64,000 nt of DNA from SIG565 sp045613385 (GCA_045613385.1 JAZLAW010000020.1:1-64000); one strand, 5' to 3'. Numbered from the stretch's first letter, positions 32,405 to 42,452 are shown. Numbers and translations: made by a program. Notes: generated from the sequence alone by a model not told the origin.

Positions 32405-34606
32405 CTATTGATTAATTCTGTCGACATTAAAAACTCCGTTTATTTTACACAGCTGATTTATAATGCTCTTTAAATGTTCTATATTTTCGGTACTTATAGT
32501 AACTACGATAACTGAATTTCCATCCTTTGCCGAACGAGCATTTACTGCGTGGAGAGAAACGTGCATATTATAGAGCAGTGTTGTGACATCCGCCAAAAAT
32601 CCATCCCGGTCAACTCCAAGTATGCGGAGTGTTGACACAAAGGATGTAATTTTTATATCTTCACTCCACCGAGCAGCAATCCATCTGCCGGGCTCTGATG
32701 CTAAGGACAAATCGCGCGGTACATTATTACAGTCTCGTTTATGAACCGATACACCGTGTCCGCGTGTTATGAAACCGATAATATCATCACCCGGAAGCGG
32801 CGCACAACATTTTGAAAGCTTTATTAAGCAGTCATCAAGTCCATCCACAATAACACTTTCTGTATTACTATGCCTTGAAACTGTTTTAATCTGCACAGGT
32901 TCAGGCTTGGATGATTTAACGATTTTATTATAATCATCCTTTATTCTCGGCATAATTCTGGATAATGAAATTCCGCCGTACCCTATCGTTGCATAAAAAT
33001 CCTCAACCGAAGCACAACGTTGCTTGGCCGATATATCAGCTATAAATTCCTGCATCGCCTGTTCGGGCAGAGAAATAGCATTGCGCCTGAACTCTGTTTC
33101 AAGCATTGCTTTGCCGTTTTCAATATTTTCTGAACGTCGTTCTCTTTTAAACCAGGAACGGATTTTGGTTTTTGCCTGATTGGTAACTGCAATGTTAATC
33201 CAATCTCTTCCGGGTCCGTGACCCGCTTGGTTGGTGGTTAATATATCGATTACTTCACCGGTAGTAATTACGTGATTTATCGGCACAATTTTTCCGTTTA
33301 CCTTAGCACCTATCATTTTTATGCCGACTGCCGTATGAATAGCAAAAGCAAAGTCAATAACCGTTGCCCCCGCAGGAAGATTTATTACATCACCCTTCGG
33401 GGTTACTGCAAATACATCTTCTTGGTTTAAATCAACCTTAATAGTACTGATAAGCTCAGAAGAGTCTCCCGTTTCCGCCTGATTTTCGAGAATCTGGCGC
33501 ACCCAGGAAAGTTGCTCTTCCATCTTTTCTTTTTTCTCTGTTATACCTTCTTTATATTTCCAATGCGCCGCGATACCGTACTCTGCAGTATGGTGCATTT
33601 CAGATGTTCTTATCTGAATCTCAAACGGAACAGTTTCTCTACCGATAACCGTTGTGTGAAGTGACTGATAGCGGTTAGGTTTGGGCATAGAAATATAATC
33701 CTTGAACCTACCGGGTATGGGACGAAAAAGGTCGTGCATCAGACCCAAAATATTATAACAATCTGCTACACTGTCTGTAATTATTCTAAAAGCATAAATA
33801 TCATAGATTTCATCAAAATCTTTGCCTTGAACATACATCTTTCTGTATATTCCGTGAATTGACTTAACACGTGCCTGAATAGATACATTAACATCAGGTA
33901 TTACTTCTTTAAGTCTATTAGCGATTTTTTCGTGGATATCTCCAAGAAGTTTTTCGCGTTGTTCCTTTTTAATCTGCAAAAGTTCTTCTATCTCGTGATA
34001 TGCTACAGGGTCTAAGTGTTTTATTGACAGGTCTTCCAATTCTTCTTTAATCTGTCTGATACCTAATCTGTGCGCAATAGGAGCGAAAACTTCCAGAGTT
34101 TCCAAAGATTTTTCAAGTTGTTTATGGTCGGGCATTGCATCAATAGTGCGCATATTATGGAGTCGGTCGGCAAGTTTAATAATAATAACCCTGATATCCT
34201 TTGCCATAGCCATAAGCATTTTTCTAAGGTTTTCAGCCTGTAGCTGTTCTTTGGATGAAAAATTGATTTTACCGAGTTTAGTTACACCATCCACAATAAG
34301 TGCTACTTCTTCTCCAAATTCTTTTTCGATATATTTAAGGGTTATATCGGTATCTTCAACGGTATCGTGAAGAAGAGCCGCCGCGATTGACTGGCTATCC
34401 ATTCCAAGCGTAATCACTATCCTTGCAACATTATACGGATGCATATAAAACTCTTCTTTGGAAGAGCGCAGTTGTCCCTTATGTGCCTTTACACAACAGT
34501 CGTATGCTTTTTTAATAAGCTCAATATTATACTTTCCGCCCTGCATTTCAAGCATTTCTTCAAGTAATTGATAATTTTCTAAATATGAAGCATCCATATA
34601 TTTCAC
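32405..34606 (-). CDS. rel: (p)ppGpp synthetase/hydrolase Rel
   Basis: Controls the stringent response. HD hydrolase domain (HPYNVARIV, ALLHDTVEDTD) occupies residues about 50-200, the synthetase domain about 240-350 (FRIITD, GRFKDYISMPKPNRYQSLHT, AAHWKYK). TGS follows near 390 (DVFAVTPKGDVINLPAGAT), then a conserved Cys/His zinc region (LSKCCAPLPGDDIIGF) and C-terminal ACT. At 733 residues it is a full bifunctional enzyme. It overlaps recJ by 4 bp (ATGA). Confidence 0.97.
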   Translation of the reverse strand: MKYMDASYLENYQLLEEMLEMQGGKYNIELIKKAYDCCVKAHKGQLRSSKEEFYMHPYNVARIVITLGMDSQSIAAALLHDTVEDTDITLKYIEKEFGEEVALIVDGVTKLGKINFSSKEQLQAENLRKMLMAMAKDIRVIIIKLADRLHNMRTIDAMPDHKQLEKSLETLEVFAPIAHRLGIRQIKEELEDLSIKHLDPVAYHEIEELLQIKKEQREKLLGDIHEKIANRLKEVIPDVNVSIQARVKSIHGIYRKMYVQGKDFDEIYDIYAFRIITDSVADCYNILGLMHDLFRPIPGRFKDYISMPKPNRYQSLHTTVIGRETVPFEIQIRTSEMHHTAEYGIAAHWKYKEGITEKKEKMEEQLSWVRQILENQAETGDSSELISTIKVDLNQEDVFAVTPKGDVINLPAGATVIDFAFAIHTAVGIKMIGAKVNGKIVPINHVITTGEVIDILTTNQAGHGPGRDWINIAVTNQAKTKIRSWFKRERRSENIENGKAMLETEFRRNAISLPEQAMQEFIADISAKQRCASVEDFYATIGYGGISLSRIMPRIKDDYNKIVKSSKPEPVQIKTVSRHSNTESVIVDGLDDCLIKLSKCCAPLPGDDIIGFITRGHGVSVHKRDCNNVPRDLSLASEPGRWIAARWSEDIKITSFVSTLRILGVDRDGFLADVTTLLYNMHVSLHAVNARSAKDGNSVIVVTISTENIEHLKSIINQLCKINGVFNVDRINQ

Positions 34607-36606
34607 CCCTTTAAAAACCGGAGAATCTGAGAACTTGATAAATCGGCCCGCGCACCTTTAATTTGCCTGATTTTTTGTATTTTATTTTCCTCGTATTCTT
34701 CGGTTAGTTTTAATTCGTTTAAGACATCAACCGCTACCATTGTTTTAAAATACCCGAGCGACTTTGCGAATTTTTGTCTTAGCATTTCAAGTGATATACT
34801 GTTTGACACCGCACGATAAATTTCACCTATTTCATCTCTATGCGGCGCATCAAAATTAACTTTTTCTCGCCTTTTATATTTTTCAAAAAGTTCTATATCA
34901 CTAAAAAACTCATCTTCTGTTAGCCCCGAAACACGCCAATTCTTAACAATTAATGATAGGTTTCTCCTACCGCCATACTCATTTGAATCAACGGTAACTG
35001 CAATATCTATTATATCCCCTTCTGTAAAAGGCACTGCATATGACGGGACGCCGAATGCCAATGCTTCCAATCGGGTTTCTCCCTTTGACAAAAGCAATTT
35101 AACGTGCTTATTGTTAGCAAGTGGTGTGATTTTTTCTATCTTCAAATCACAAAGAGCAAATACCGGTAGCGGATTGCCCGAGCCGTACGGTTCGAGCAAC
35201 TGCAAAGCATCGGCTATATCTACCGATAAACCTGCCGGATTAAGTTTACATTCTATTTTAAGTATCGGCACCGCGGTAGGACACTTTTCTGTGTAAAGAT
35301 TAATTTCCTTTCTGAATTCTTCGACATTTTCACGCTTTAATGACACACCTGCGGCAAGGTCGTGACCGCCGAATTTAGTCAATAGGTCTTGAACAGAAAC
35401 GATAGCATTATAAAGTGAAAAACCTTCAACACTTCGCCCTGAGCCTGTAACTTCACCGTCTTCATCAACCGACAATACAATAGCGGGTTTGCCAAATTTA
35501 TCCACAAGTCTTGAAGCGACAATACCCATAACACCTTTGTGCCAATTTTCTCCCAAAACAACAATTACTTTATCGTAATCGTAACCGTTTTTATCTATAA
35601 TTTGAAGTGCTTCGGCAGTTATATCGTGTTCTGTAGTTTGTCTTGCAGTATTATAACTTTCAAGTTTTTGCGCTAATTGACACGCGTTTCCAAAATCCCT
35701 TGATAAAAGTAATTCCAGTGCCACACTTGCGCTGTCCATTCTTCCTGCTGCATTTATCCTTGGGCAAATCCCAAAAGCCACTCTCGATGCATTAAGTGTG
35801 CCCCTGCCAATTCCTGCGGAATTAAGCAATGCCACTATACCCTGCTTAGAAGTATTGTTAAGATAAAAAATACCTTGTTTTACTATATCACGATTTTCGT
35901 GTTTAAGCGGCATAACATCAGCGATAAGCCCTATCGCCACTAAATCCGCATACTTGGGTGCTAATTGTTCAGGTTCAAGGCCCAACAAAGCACACGCAAG
36001 TTTAAATGCCACGAAAACCCCGCTTATATCGCGGAATTCTACATTACTGTCTTTCCTATGCGGATTTACAACCGCTTCGGCATTTGGCAATATTTCCGGC
36101 GGTAAATGGTGATCGGTAACAACCGTTTTTATGCCGAGAGATGCCGCATACTCGATTTCAGCGGCACAGCTTATGCCGTTATCAACCGTAATAATCATAC
36201 CAACGCCCTTAGCATAAAGCTTATCTATCGCCGCGTTGTTCATACCATAGCCTTCCGAAAATCTGTCGGGTATATAATAAATAGCTCTGGCACCCATATT
36301 TTTAATGCAATCATAGAGAACGGCGGTAGCGGTGACTCCGTCGCAATCATAGTCCCCAAATACACAAATAAGCGTATCTTCATTTATCGCAGTCTTTATT
36401 GCATTAACCGCTTTTTCCATATCAGGCAGTTCATACGGAGAAGAATAAAGCGGCTCATTGGATAACAATTCTTCAATATCCGAAGGGTCTGTATATCCCC
36501 TGGAAGAAGCAATAAGCGCTATAAAAGGGTCGATATCGCATTCTTCTGCCAGAAAGTATGCTAATTCTTTATCTGTTTTGGCTATTTCCCATTTTTTGTA
36601 TGCCAT
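34603..36606 (-). CDS. recJ: Single-stranded-DNA-specific exonuclease RecJ
   Basis: A 5'-3' exonuclease in recombination and repair. DHH phosphoesterase motifs are CVFGDYDCDGVTATAVLY (motif I), TVDNGISC and VVTDHHLPP (DHH), with DHHA1 near SGRSVEGFSLYNAI and GGHDLAAGVSL, then an OB fold. The 667 residues include a C-terminal extension. First gene of the rel-dtd-hemZ operon, behind a promoter at 36648-36676. Confidence 0.95.
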   Translation of the reverse strand: MAYKKWEIAKTDKELAYFLAEECDIDPFIALIASSRGYTDPSDIEELLSNEPLYSSPYELPDMEKAVNAIKTAINEDTLICVFGDYDCDGVTATAVLYDCIKNMGARAIYYIPDRFSEGYGMNNAAIDKLYAKGVGMIITVDNGISCAAEIEYAASLGIKTVVTDHHLPPEILPNAEAVVNPHRKDSNVEFRDISGVFVAFKLACALLGLEPEQLAPKYADLVAIGLIADVMPLKHENRDIVKQGIFYLNNTSKQGIVALLNSAGIGRGTLNASRVAFGICPRINAAGRMDSASVALELLLSRDFGNACQLAQKLESYNTARQTTEHDITAEALQIIDKNGYDYDKVIVVLGENWHKGVMGIVASRLVDKFGKPAIVLSVDEDGEVTGSGRSVEGFSLYNAIVSVQDLLTKFGGHDLAAGVSLKRENVEEFRKEINLYTEKCPTAVPILKIECKLNPAGLSVDIADALQLLEPYGSGNPLPVFALCDLKIEKITPLANNKHVKLLLSKGETRLEALAFGVPSYAVPFTEGDIIDIAVTVDSNEYGGRRNLSLIVKNWRVSGLTEDEFFSDIELFEKYKRREKVNFDAPHRDEIGEIYRAVSNSISLEMLRQKFAKSLGYFKTMVAVDVLNELKLTEEYEENKIQKIRQIKGARADLSSSQILRFLKG

Positions 36607-36647
36607 ATCGCACCCCCTAATTCTATAATATAAATATATACAGTATT

Positions 36648-36676
36648 ATTGTAACACTTAATGACAATTTTTGCAA
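36648..36676 (-). promoter_or_regulatory. Promoter of the recJ operon
   Basis: On the minus strand TTGCAA, 17 bp, TACAAT, about 40 bp before the recJ start. Confidence 0.6.
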
Positions 36677-36710
36677 TAAAAAAGGTACTTTTTAAAAAAA
36701 GTAACTCGCG

Positions 36711-36739
36711 TTGACATATTCCTGTTTTTTTGGTATTAT
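36711..36739 (+). promoter_or_regulatory. Promoter of the phosphoglycerol transferase gene
   Basis: Perfect TTGACA, 17 bp, TATTAT. The predicted transcription start, near 36746, rules out an in-frame TTG at 36743 as the initiation codon. Confidence 0.75.
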
Positions 36740-36775
36740 AAGTTGTGGCAATTTTATTTTTCCGAGGCGAAAAAA

Positions 36776-38323
36776 ATGAACTCTACGAATAACAATTCTA
36801 AAAAGAAACCGAGTGACAAAACCTGGCTTTATGCCCTATCTGCAATCTTTCTTTGCTTGGGTTTTGTTACGCTTTCTGCGGCAATATGGTATAAAACAGT
36901 ATACGGTGATGTGGGATTTGATTCAATTATTTTTTCTCTTTTTGCTAACAGTAGTGGTGTACAAAACGGCATTGTTTACAATTATTTGTTGTATAGCCTT
37001 TTACCTGCTATAGCCGTGACCGCTCTATTCTGTTTTGTATTATTTTACATTCCGAGAAAAGAATATTTTTTCAAATTCAGGAAGATTAATTTTAAAATCT
37101 ATCCTTTCTCACGACTTTTATCGTGTGTATTATGCTATGTACTAAGTATTTCTCTGATTATCGGTGGCGTTTTTGTCTCAAATCTTTCAAGGAAAATCTC
37201 ATCATCCGTTCAGAATTCTACTTTTTTTGAAGAGAACTATGTAGATCCTGAAAGTGTAGACATAGTATTTCCCGAAACAAAACGAAACCTTATATATATT
37301 TTCCTTGAATCAATGGAAACTACCTATTTTTCAACTGCACAGGGCGGTAATGTAAATCATAACATATCCTCTGAATTATGGAATTTAGGAAATGAAAATA
37401 TTAATTTTTCACACAACTCTTCGGTAGGCGGTTTTAAGGACCTTACCTGTTGTAGCTGGACTTCCGCCGCAATGGTTGCACATACAACGGGTATCCCCCT
37501 TAAAATGCCTTCAAAAATCACAGAATTTGATTTTGAAAACGGAAATTTTCTTCCCGGAGCCACCAACATAACGAGCATCCTTAAGAAAAATGGATATTAT
37601 CAGACCTTAATGGTCGGCTCTGACTCGGATTTCGGTAACCGCAGACAATTCTTCGAATTGCACGGCGCCGACAAGATATACGATATCGATACTGCTAAAG
37701 CAGACGGAATAGTCCCCGCCGACTATTTTGCGTGGTGGGGTATGGAAGACAGATATCTTTTCGAATACGCCAAGCAAGAATTAAGTAAAATTTCTCAAAA
37801 CGATGCTCCGTTTGCCTTTACTATGCTAACCGTCGATACCCATTTCCCCGATGGATATGTTTGTGGGCTGTGTGAAAATAAATTCGATGAGCAATATGAA
37901 AATGTTATTGCTTGTTCCAGTCATCAGGTACACGAATTTGTCGAGTGGATAAAGCAACAACCGTTTTTTGAGAATACTACAATAGTCATTGCGGGTGACC
38001 ACGTTACAATGGACTATGAGTATATTACCGAAATCGGTGCCGCGGATGACAGCCGACACGTATATAACTGCATAATAAATTCAGCAATCTCTACAAGATT
38101 TACCAAAAACAGACAGTTTACTGCCGTCGATATGTTTCCAACCACTCTTGCGGCATTAGGTTGTACGATAGACGGAAACCGTTTAGGAATAGGTACAAAT
38201 CTGTTTTCGGGTGTACCGACCATAATTGAAAGATACGGATATACATTCGTTGATGATGAAGTTGCAAAAGAATCTGAATTTTACGGCAACAAATTTTACA
38301 ATACTACAAAGGACCAAAACTAA
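36776..38323 (+). CDS. Phosphoglycerol transferase MdoB-like sulfatase-family membrane protein
   Basis: A 515-residue alkaline-phosphatase-fold enzyme of the LtaS/MdoB group. Three membrane helices (about 18-42, 66-92, 112-136) come before an extracytoplasmic catalytic domain. That domain has ESMETTYFS, the nucleophile region WTSAAMVAHTTGIPL, TVDTHFPDG and the metal motif AGDHVTMD. The WT-x-AxMVA-GIPL and DTHFPDG blocks resemble MdoB/OpgB more than LtaS. It likely transfers phosphoglycerol from phosphatidylglycerol to a surface glycan or teichoic-type polymer. The start ATG 36776 has GAGG upstream. Monocistronic between its own promoter and terminator. Confidence 0.88.
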   Translation: MNSTNNNSKKKPSDKTWLYALSAIFLCLGFVTLSAAIWYKTVYGDVGFDSIIFSLFANSSGVQNGIVYNYLLYSLLPAIAVTALFCFVLFYIPRKEYFFKFRKINFKIYPFSRLLSCVLCYVLSISLIIGGVFVSNLSRKISSSVQNSTFFEENYVDPESVDIVFPETKRNLIYIFLESMETTYFSTAQGGNVNHNISSELWNLGNENINFSHNSSVGGFKDLTCCSWTSAAMVAHTTGIPLKMPSKITEFDFENGNFLPGATNITSILKKNGYYQTLMVGSDSDFGNRRQFFELHGADKIYDIDTAKADGIVPADYFAWWGMEDRYLFEYAKQELSKISQNDAPFAFTMLTVDTHFPDGYVCGLCENKFDEQYENVIACSSHQVHEFVEWIKQQPFFENTTIVIAGDHVTMDYEYITEIGAADDSRHVYNCIINSAISTRFTKNRQFTAVDMFPTTLAALGCTIDGNRLGIGTNLFSGVPTIIERYGYTFVDDEVAKESEFYGNKFYNTTKDQN

Positions 38324-38340
38324 CCGTTTTGGTCCTTTTT
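38308..38340. terminator. Bidirectional terminator containing the mdoB-like stop codon
   Basis: A perfect 13-bp stem (38308-38320 with 38326-38338) carries the TAA in its 5-nt loop. T-run on the plus strand; the penicillin-binding protein gene ends 3 bp beyond it from the other side. Confidence 0.88.
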
Positions 38341-38342
38341 TA

Positions 38343-39941
38343 TTATGAAATCTGTGAAATACCGTCTGCTATTTTCTTAAAAATCGGAGCCCCCGAAATT
38401 CCATTTGCTTTTTCATCTTCAATGACCACAGCGACTGCATATTTCGGATTTTCTGCGGGAAAAAAGCCGCAAAACCACGAGTTTTGTATCAATTCCCCAT
38501 TTTTTATCCAGCCTGTTTCTGCCGTTGCGGTTTTTCCCGCCGCGGTACAATAATCGGGCTTAGCCGCTTTACCTGTACCATTTTCCACAACATTTATTAA
38601 ATATTCTTTTAACTTGTTTGCGGTTTCGGGACTCATTGCTTTAGCAGGTACGGTTTCTGCTGACTTTTTAAGTACACCTTTCTCAACTGTGCCCTCAATA
38701 ACTGTTGGCATATAATATACGCCTTCATTAGCAATAGCTTCATATAAAGTGAGAATCGACACAGGACTTAGCAGTAATTCTCCCTGCCCTATTGAAAAAT
38801 TCGCCAGAGCAGTGCTTTTTTCTTTGAGTTCTGTCCTTGACGTCATACTTCCCGATGCAGTATTTAAGCCGCCGATATCAATATTTTTTCCAAATGAAAA
38901 TTTTGTTGCCATATCATATATCTTTTCGGCACCGACAAGTTGTGAAATATTATAGAAAAAAACATTACACGACTCGGTCAATGCTAACATTAAATCAACT
39001 CTGCCGTGACCTGACCGCAAGTGACAATTAAACCTGTGAGAATCAATTATAGCTGAACCTGTACATTCGAGAGAAAAATTATTGTACTTGTTTTCTTCGA
39101 TAATAGCCGCCGCAACACAAGGTTTAAAAGCAGAGCCGACATTATAGGATGACAGTGCCCTGTTTACGAGCGGTGAATTTTGCGCATTTAGATACTTATC
39201 TACAAACTCAATATTGAAATTAGGGCGGTTTACCATTGCTCTGATTTTACCGCTTCCCACTTCCATAACTACCGCCGCACCGCATTCCACATCAGAAAGC
39301 GCTATGTCGGTAACCTTTTGAATATTGTTATCAATACTCAGGGCAACTCCATTTTTATAAAGTGCAGTATCTCCTAAAATTTCCACCGATGCACCGGTCA
39401 GTATTTTACCTAAGGAATCTGTCCAAAATACCGCATCAACCGTTTCTTCACTATATAAAAGCTCATCATAAGCAGCCTCTATACCGCTTACTCCGTGATT
39501 TTCGCTATCGGTATAACCTATAAGTTGGGGTGATGCATATTCTGACAAACCATCACTATATATTTTAACGCATTCTATATCGTTACACTCAATTTCTTCT
39601 TCTATCTCGACCACTGCGGGTTTATTTGATTTTAATGTATTAAGCACACCTTCCAGTCGCTCATCTTCAAAAAGCGCAGCAGAAATAGCGGTAATTCCAA
39701 GCGGTGTGGGTGATACAACCGCCAATAGTTTATAAGAACTGTTTGTTATGGCATTAAGATTTTTATCGAATATACTTCCCCTGATATTACCTAACTTTAT
39801 ACGGTAAGTGTTAGTGTATTGCCGGGCATTTACATATGAATCGGCAGCTATATTATAAAGCCGTAGTACACACGAAAACATAAACACTACCAAAATAAAA
39901 AACACAATAAGAATTCTGAAATCAAAACCGTTTTTTCTCAA
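38343..39941 (-). CDS. Penicillin-binding protein, transpeptidase (class B)
   Basis: A 532-residue peptidoglycan transpeptidase with one N-terminal anchor (about 9-28), a dimerisation domain (GNIRGSIFDKNL) and the transpeptidase domain. That domain has SAFK (SxxK) in NVGSAFKPCV, SCN in TESCNVFF, and KTA in AGKTATAETG (KTG altered to KTA). It resembles FtsI/SpoVD/PbpA-type proteins. The start is TTG 39941; its only Shine-Dalgarno, GAAGGG, lies 11 bp upstream inside a hairpin. Confidence 0.92.
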   Translation of the reverse strand: MRKNGFDFRILIVFFILVVFMFSCVLRLYNIAADSYVNARQYTNTYRIKLGNIRGSIFDKNLNAITNSSYKLLAVVSPTPLGITAISAALFEDERLEGVLNTLKSNKPAVVEIEEEIECNDIECVKIYSDGLSEYASPQLIGYTDSENHGVSGIEAAYDELLYSEETVDAVFWTDSLGKILTGASVEILGDTALYKNGVALSIDNNIQKVTDIALSDVECGAAVVMEVGSGKIRAMVNRPNFNIEFVDKYLNAQNSPLVNRALSSYNVGSAFKPCVAAAIIEENKYNNFSLECTGSAIIDSHRFNCHLRSGHGRVDLMLALTESCNVFFYNISQLVGAEKIYDMATKFSFGKNIDIGGLNTASGSMTSRTELKEKSTALANFSIGQGELLLSPVSILTLYEAIANEGVYYMPTVIEGTVEKGVLKKSAETVPAKAMSPETANKLKEYLINVVENGTGKAAKPDYCTAAGKTATAETGWIKNGELIQNSWFCGFFPAENPKYAVAVVIEDEKANGISGAPIFKKIADGISQIS

Positions 39942-39948
39942 TAATAAC

Positions 39949-39985
39949 GCCGCCCTTCAGGTAAATTATTACCCAAAAAGGCGGC
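39949..39985 (-). promoter_or_regulatory. Hairpin covering the penicillin-binding protein SD
   Basis: On the minus strand GCCGCCTTTT (39985-39976) pairs with GAAGGGCGGC (39958-39949) in a 10-bp stem with two G/U pairs. The 3' arm holds the only plausible Shine-Dalgarno for the downstream TTG start. No T-run follows, so it is not a standard terminator of the U32 gene ending at 39991. Confidence 0.45.
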
Positions 39986-39990
39986 TTTCA

Positions 39991-41226
39991 TTAAATTTCT
40001 TTTATTCTGAGCAACGAGCCTGTTTTTACTTGACGTTGGAAAGGTATCCTTATTTTCATCATTGGATGATTTGCCATATCTATTTCTTCGTGTTTTTCAT
40101 TATATAGATTTTCTGCCGATACCACAAACGGCCTGCTTCCCGACTCAAGACAGTCGAATATCTGTCCCTTTAAAAACTTGTTCTTGACAGTTGCAATTAT
40201 TTCACCGTTTTCATATCCGTCGACAACAGCGCCTACGCTGTAATCCCGAACATATCCGGCATTCGCATATGTCTGAGAATTCTCCGGGCGACCAAAATAA
40301 AAACCGGTTGAATAATTGCGATGACTAACCTTATTGAGTTCTTCGGTTACCCATTCCGGTAATTTCCAGTTTTCCCCCGCGTCTTTAAGTGAATTAAGTG
40401 CGCCGCGATACGCGTTTGTAACAACCGACACATAATAGTGTGATTTTGCACGACCTTCAATCTTTATGCTATCTATACCTGCATCGCGCATTTCTTTTAA
40501 GTGTTCCGCCATACACAAATCATTTGCATTAAGTATATATGTTCCCTTATCGGTATCGGTAATATCAAAATACTGACCGGGGCGCTTTTCTTCCATCAAA
40601 GAATAACTCCAACGGCAAGGTTGAGCGCAATCACCGCGGTTAGCATCCCTGCCTGTCATATAACTTGAAAGCAAACATCTTGCCGAAAACGATACACACA
40701 TAGCCCCGTGTGCGAACGCTTCTATTTCGAGCTGACTGGGTGTTTTAGCGCGTATCTCAGCAATTTCCTCAAGCGAGAGTTCGCGTGCAAGAACTATTCT
40801 TTTAGCACCCATATCATAAAACGCATTGGCCGTAACGTAGTTTACAATGCCTGACTGTACAGATACGTGCAAATCGCAGTCGGGCGCATATTTTTTAACA
40901 AGGCCTATGGTTCCGATATCTGCGGCAATAACCGCATCCGCGCCCAAAGAATTTATATACTCTAAAAAAGCGGGTAAACGCGGAATTTCATCGTTATGTG
41001 GTAAGGTATTACAAGCAACGTGTACCTTAACACCGTGTTTATGGGCATATTCTATGCCTTGCTTTAAATCTTCTTCGCCGAAATTGTTAGCGGCGGTACG
41101 CATACCAAACTCTTCACCCGCAAGATATACTGCATCGGCGCCGAAATCAACCGCTGCCTTAAGCCTTACTATATCCCCTGCGGGACACAAAAGTTCGGGT
41201 ATCTTTTCATTAGTCAAAATATTCAT
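39991..41226 (-). CDS. Peptidase U32 family protein (collagenase-like, RlhA/TrhP related)
   Basis: A 411-residue U32 protein: ELLCPAGD near the N-terminus, VYLAGEEFGMRTAANNF, EAFAHGAMCVSFSARCLLS, and GDCAQPCRW carrying the conserved Cys cluster. Bacterial U32 proteins act in hydroxylation of tRNA or rRNA (TrhP, RlhA) rather than as general collagenases, so an RNA-modification role is likely. It overlaps mltG by 17 bp. Confidence 0.92.
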   Translation of the reverse strand: MNILTNEKIPELLCPAGDIVRLKAAVDFGADAVYLAGEEFGMRTAANNFGEEDLKQGIEYAHKHGVKVHVACNTLPHNDEIPRLPAFLEYINSLGADAVIAADIGTIGLVKKYAPDCDLHVSVQSGIVNYVTANAFYDMGAKRIVLARELSLEEIAEIRAKTPSQLEIEAFAHGAMCVSFSARCLLSSYMTGRDANRGDCAQPCRWSYSLMEEKRPGQYFDITDTDKGTYILNANDLCMAEHLKEMRDAGIDSIKIEGRAKSHYYVSVVTNAYRGALNSLKDAGENWKLPEWVTEELNKVSHRNYSTGFYFGRPENSQTYANAGYVRDYSVGAVVDGYENGEIIATVKNKFLKGQIFDCLESGSRPFVVSAENLYNEKHEEIDMANHPMMKIRIPFQRQVKTGSLLRIKEI

Positions 41227-42442
41227 AAATCCACTTATTCTCCCGTTTTAAACGGTCTATAGTTGCACTTTGCTGAGCACCATTTTTGTGATAGTAAAAT
41301 TCACCGAATTTATCCGATACAAAATAGTAATAAGGTGAATTTTCGGTTGGATAAAGTGCCGCCTTTATGGCATCGATTCCCGGTGAACACAAAGGTCCGG
41401 GCGGCAAACCTTTGGCAGTATAAGTATCATATCTGCCGTCATCATATATGAATGAATTTCCGTAATAACAGGTCGGTGAAGAACCGAGTGTCGGGAATTC
41501 ATTACTGTTCAGTCTGTTATAGAAAACCGCCGCTACATTAGGCGCTTCGGCTATATTTCCGCCCGTTTCCATCTGAATGATGGATGCCATTGTCATAATC
41601 TCGTTTATTGTATAGCCCTTATTTCTTGCGGTTTCACGCATTTCTTTGGTGAAACGCTTCTCACACTCTTCAAGCATTTTTCTGACTGCTAATACCGCGC
41701 ACTCTTTTGAGTCATAAGAATAGAAATTATATGTGTCGGGAAAAAGATATCCCTCCAGTTTATAATAGGTTTTCTCTATATTAGCACCTTCAAGCAACTC
41801 TGACTCGGTGCCGACTTCTTTAAGTGCATCAATAAAATCTTCTCTTGTACATACTCCCGCATTTTCCAACAGCGTAGCAATACCGGGTACGGTTACCTTC
41901 TCACCGTCAACGTTCTTTGTATAATCGTTTATTCCCGTTCCTTCGGGGATAACAACATTCTTTGTCTCGGCTTTAGCACCCTGTGTCATAAGAAGTTCTG
42001 CTAAATCGCCATATCCGATTTCGTTATTGAAGGTATACACACCGTACGAGTATTTAGCCGAGTTACCGTTTATCTTGGTATAAATTATAAACGCAAGAGC
42101 ATTATTAATTGCGCCCGATTCTTTAAGTTCGGCTGCAATCTGTCGCGTAGACATACCCTTGTCAATCTGTACAACTACTTCCCTACCGCGACCTGGTCCG
42201 ATACCTAAATATTCTCCGGTAAAAATAATAAGAGATACTGCTATAAAAATTGAAATTAAGAAAATAGAAACAACCCAGATTGCCGATTTTATCGCACTTT
42301 TTTTCTTTTTTTTCTTTTTTTTCTTGGCATCTTTTTTAATTATTTTTACTATGTCTTCTTGTGTTGTGTCTTCACTCGAAGTAATTATATCCTCGAAAAA
42401 AACTTCATTGTTTTCCGAATTGTTATAGTTGTTTTCTTGCAT
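41210..42442 (-). CDS. mltG: Endolytic transglycosylase MltG
   Basis: Cuts nascent peptidoglycan strands at the membrane. The cytoplasmic N-terminus contains a run of nine or more lysines next to one membrane helix (about 52-75). A LysM-like subdomain and the YceG domain follow, with catalytic Glu in SIIQMETGGN, and AAVFYNRL, GSSPTCYYG and GLPPGPLCSPG. The 410-residue length fits. The A-rich poly-lysine tract (42290-42335) stays in frame. Confidence 0.95.
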   Translation of the reverse strand: MQENNYNNSENNEVFFEDIITSSEDTTQEDIVKIIKKDAKKKKKKKKKSAIKSAIWVVSIFLISIFIAVSLIIFTGEYLGIGPGRGREVVVQIDKGMSTRQIAAELKESGAINNALAFIIYTKINGNSAKYSYGVYTFNNEIGYGDLAELLMTQGAKAETKNVVIPEGTGINDYTKNVDGEKVTVPGIATLLENAGVCTREDFIDALKEVGTESELLEGANIEKTYYKLEGYLFPDTYNFYSYDSKECAVLAVRKMLEECEKRFTKEMRETARNKGYTINEIMTMASIIQMETGGNIAEAPNVAAVFYNRLNSNEFPTLGSSPTCYYGNSFIYDDGRYDTYTAKGLPPGPLCSPGIDAIKAALYPTENSPYYYFVSDKFGEFYYHKNGAQQSATIDRLKRENKWIYEYFD

Positions 42443-42452
42443 TATAACACTC

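Noticed and set aside
42290..42335. A-rich tract in mltG as a frameshift or sequencing error
   Set aside because: The frame continues cleanly on both sides and a Lys-rich cytoplasmic segment next to the membrane helix is plausible for MltG.
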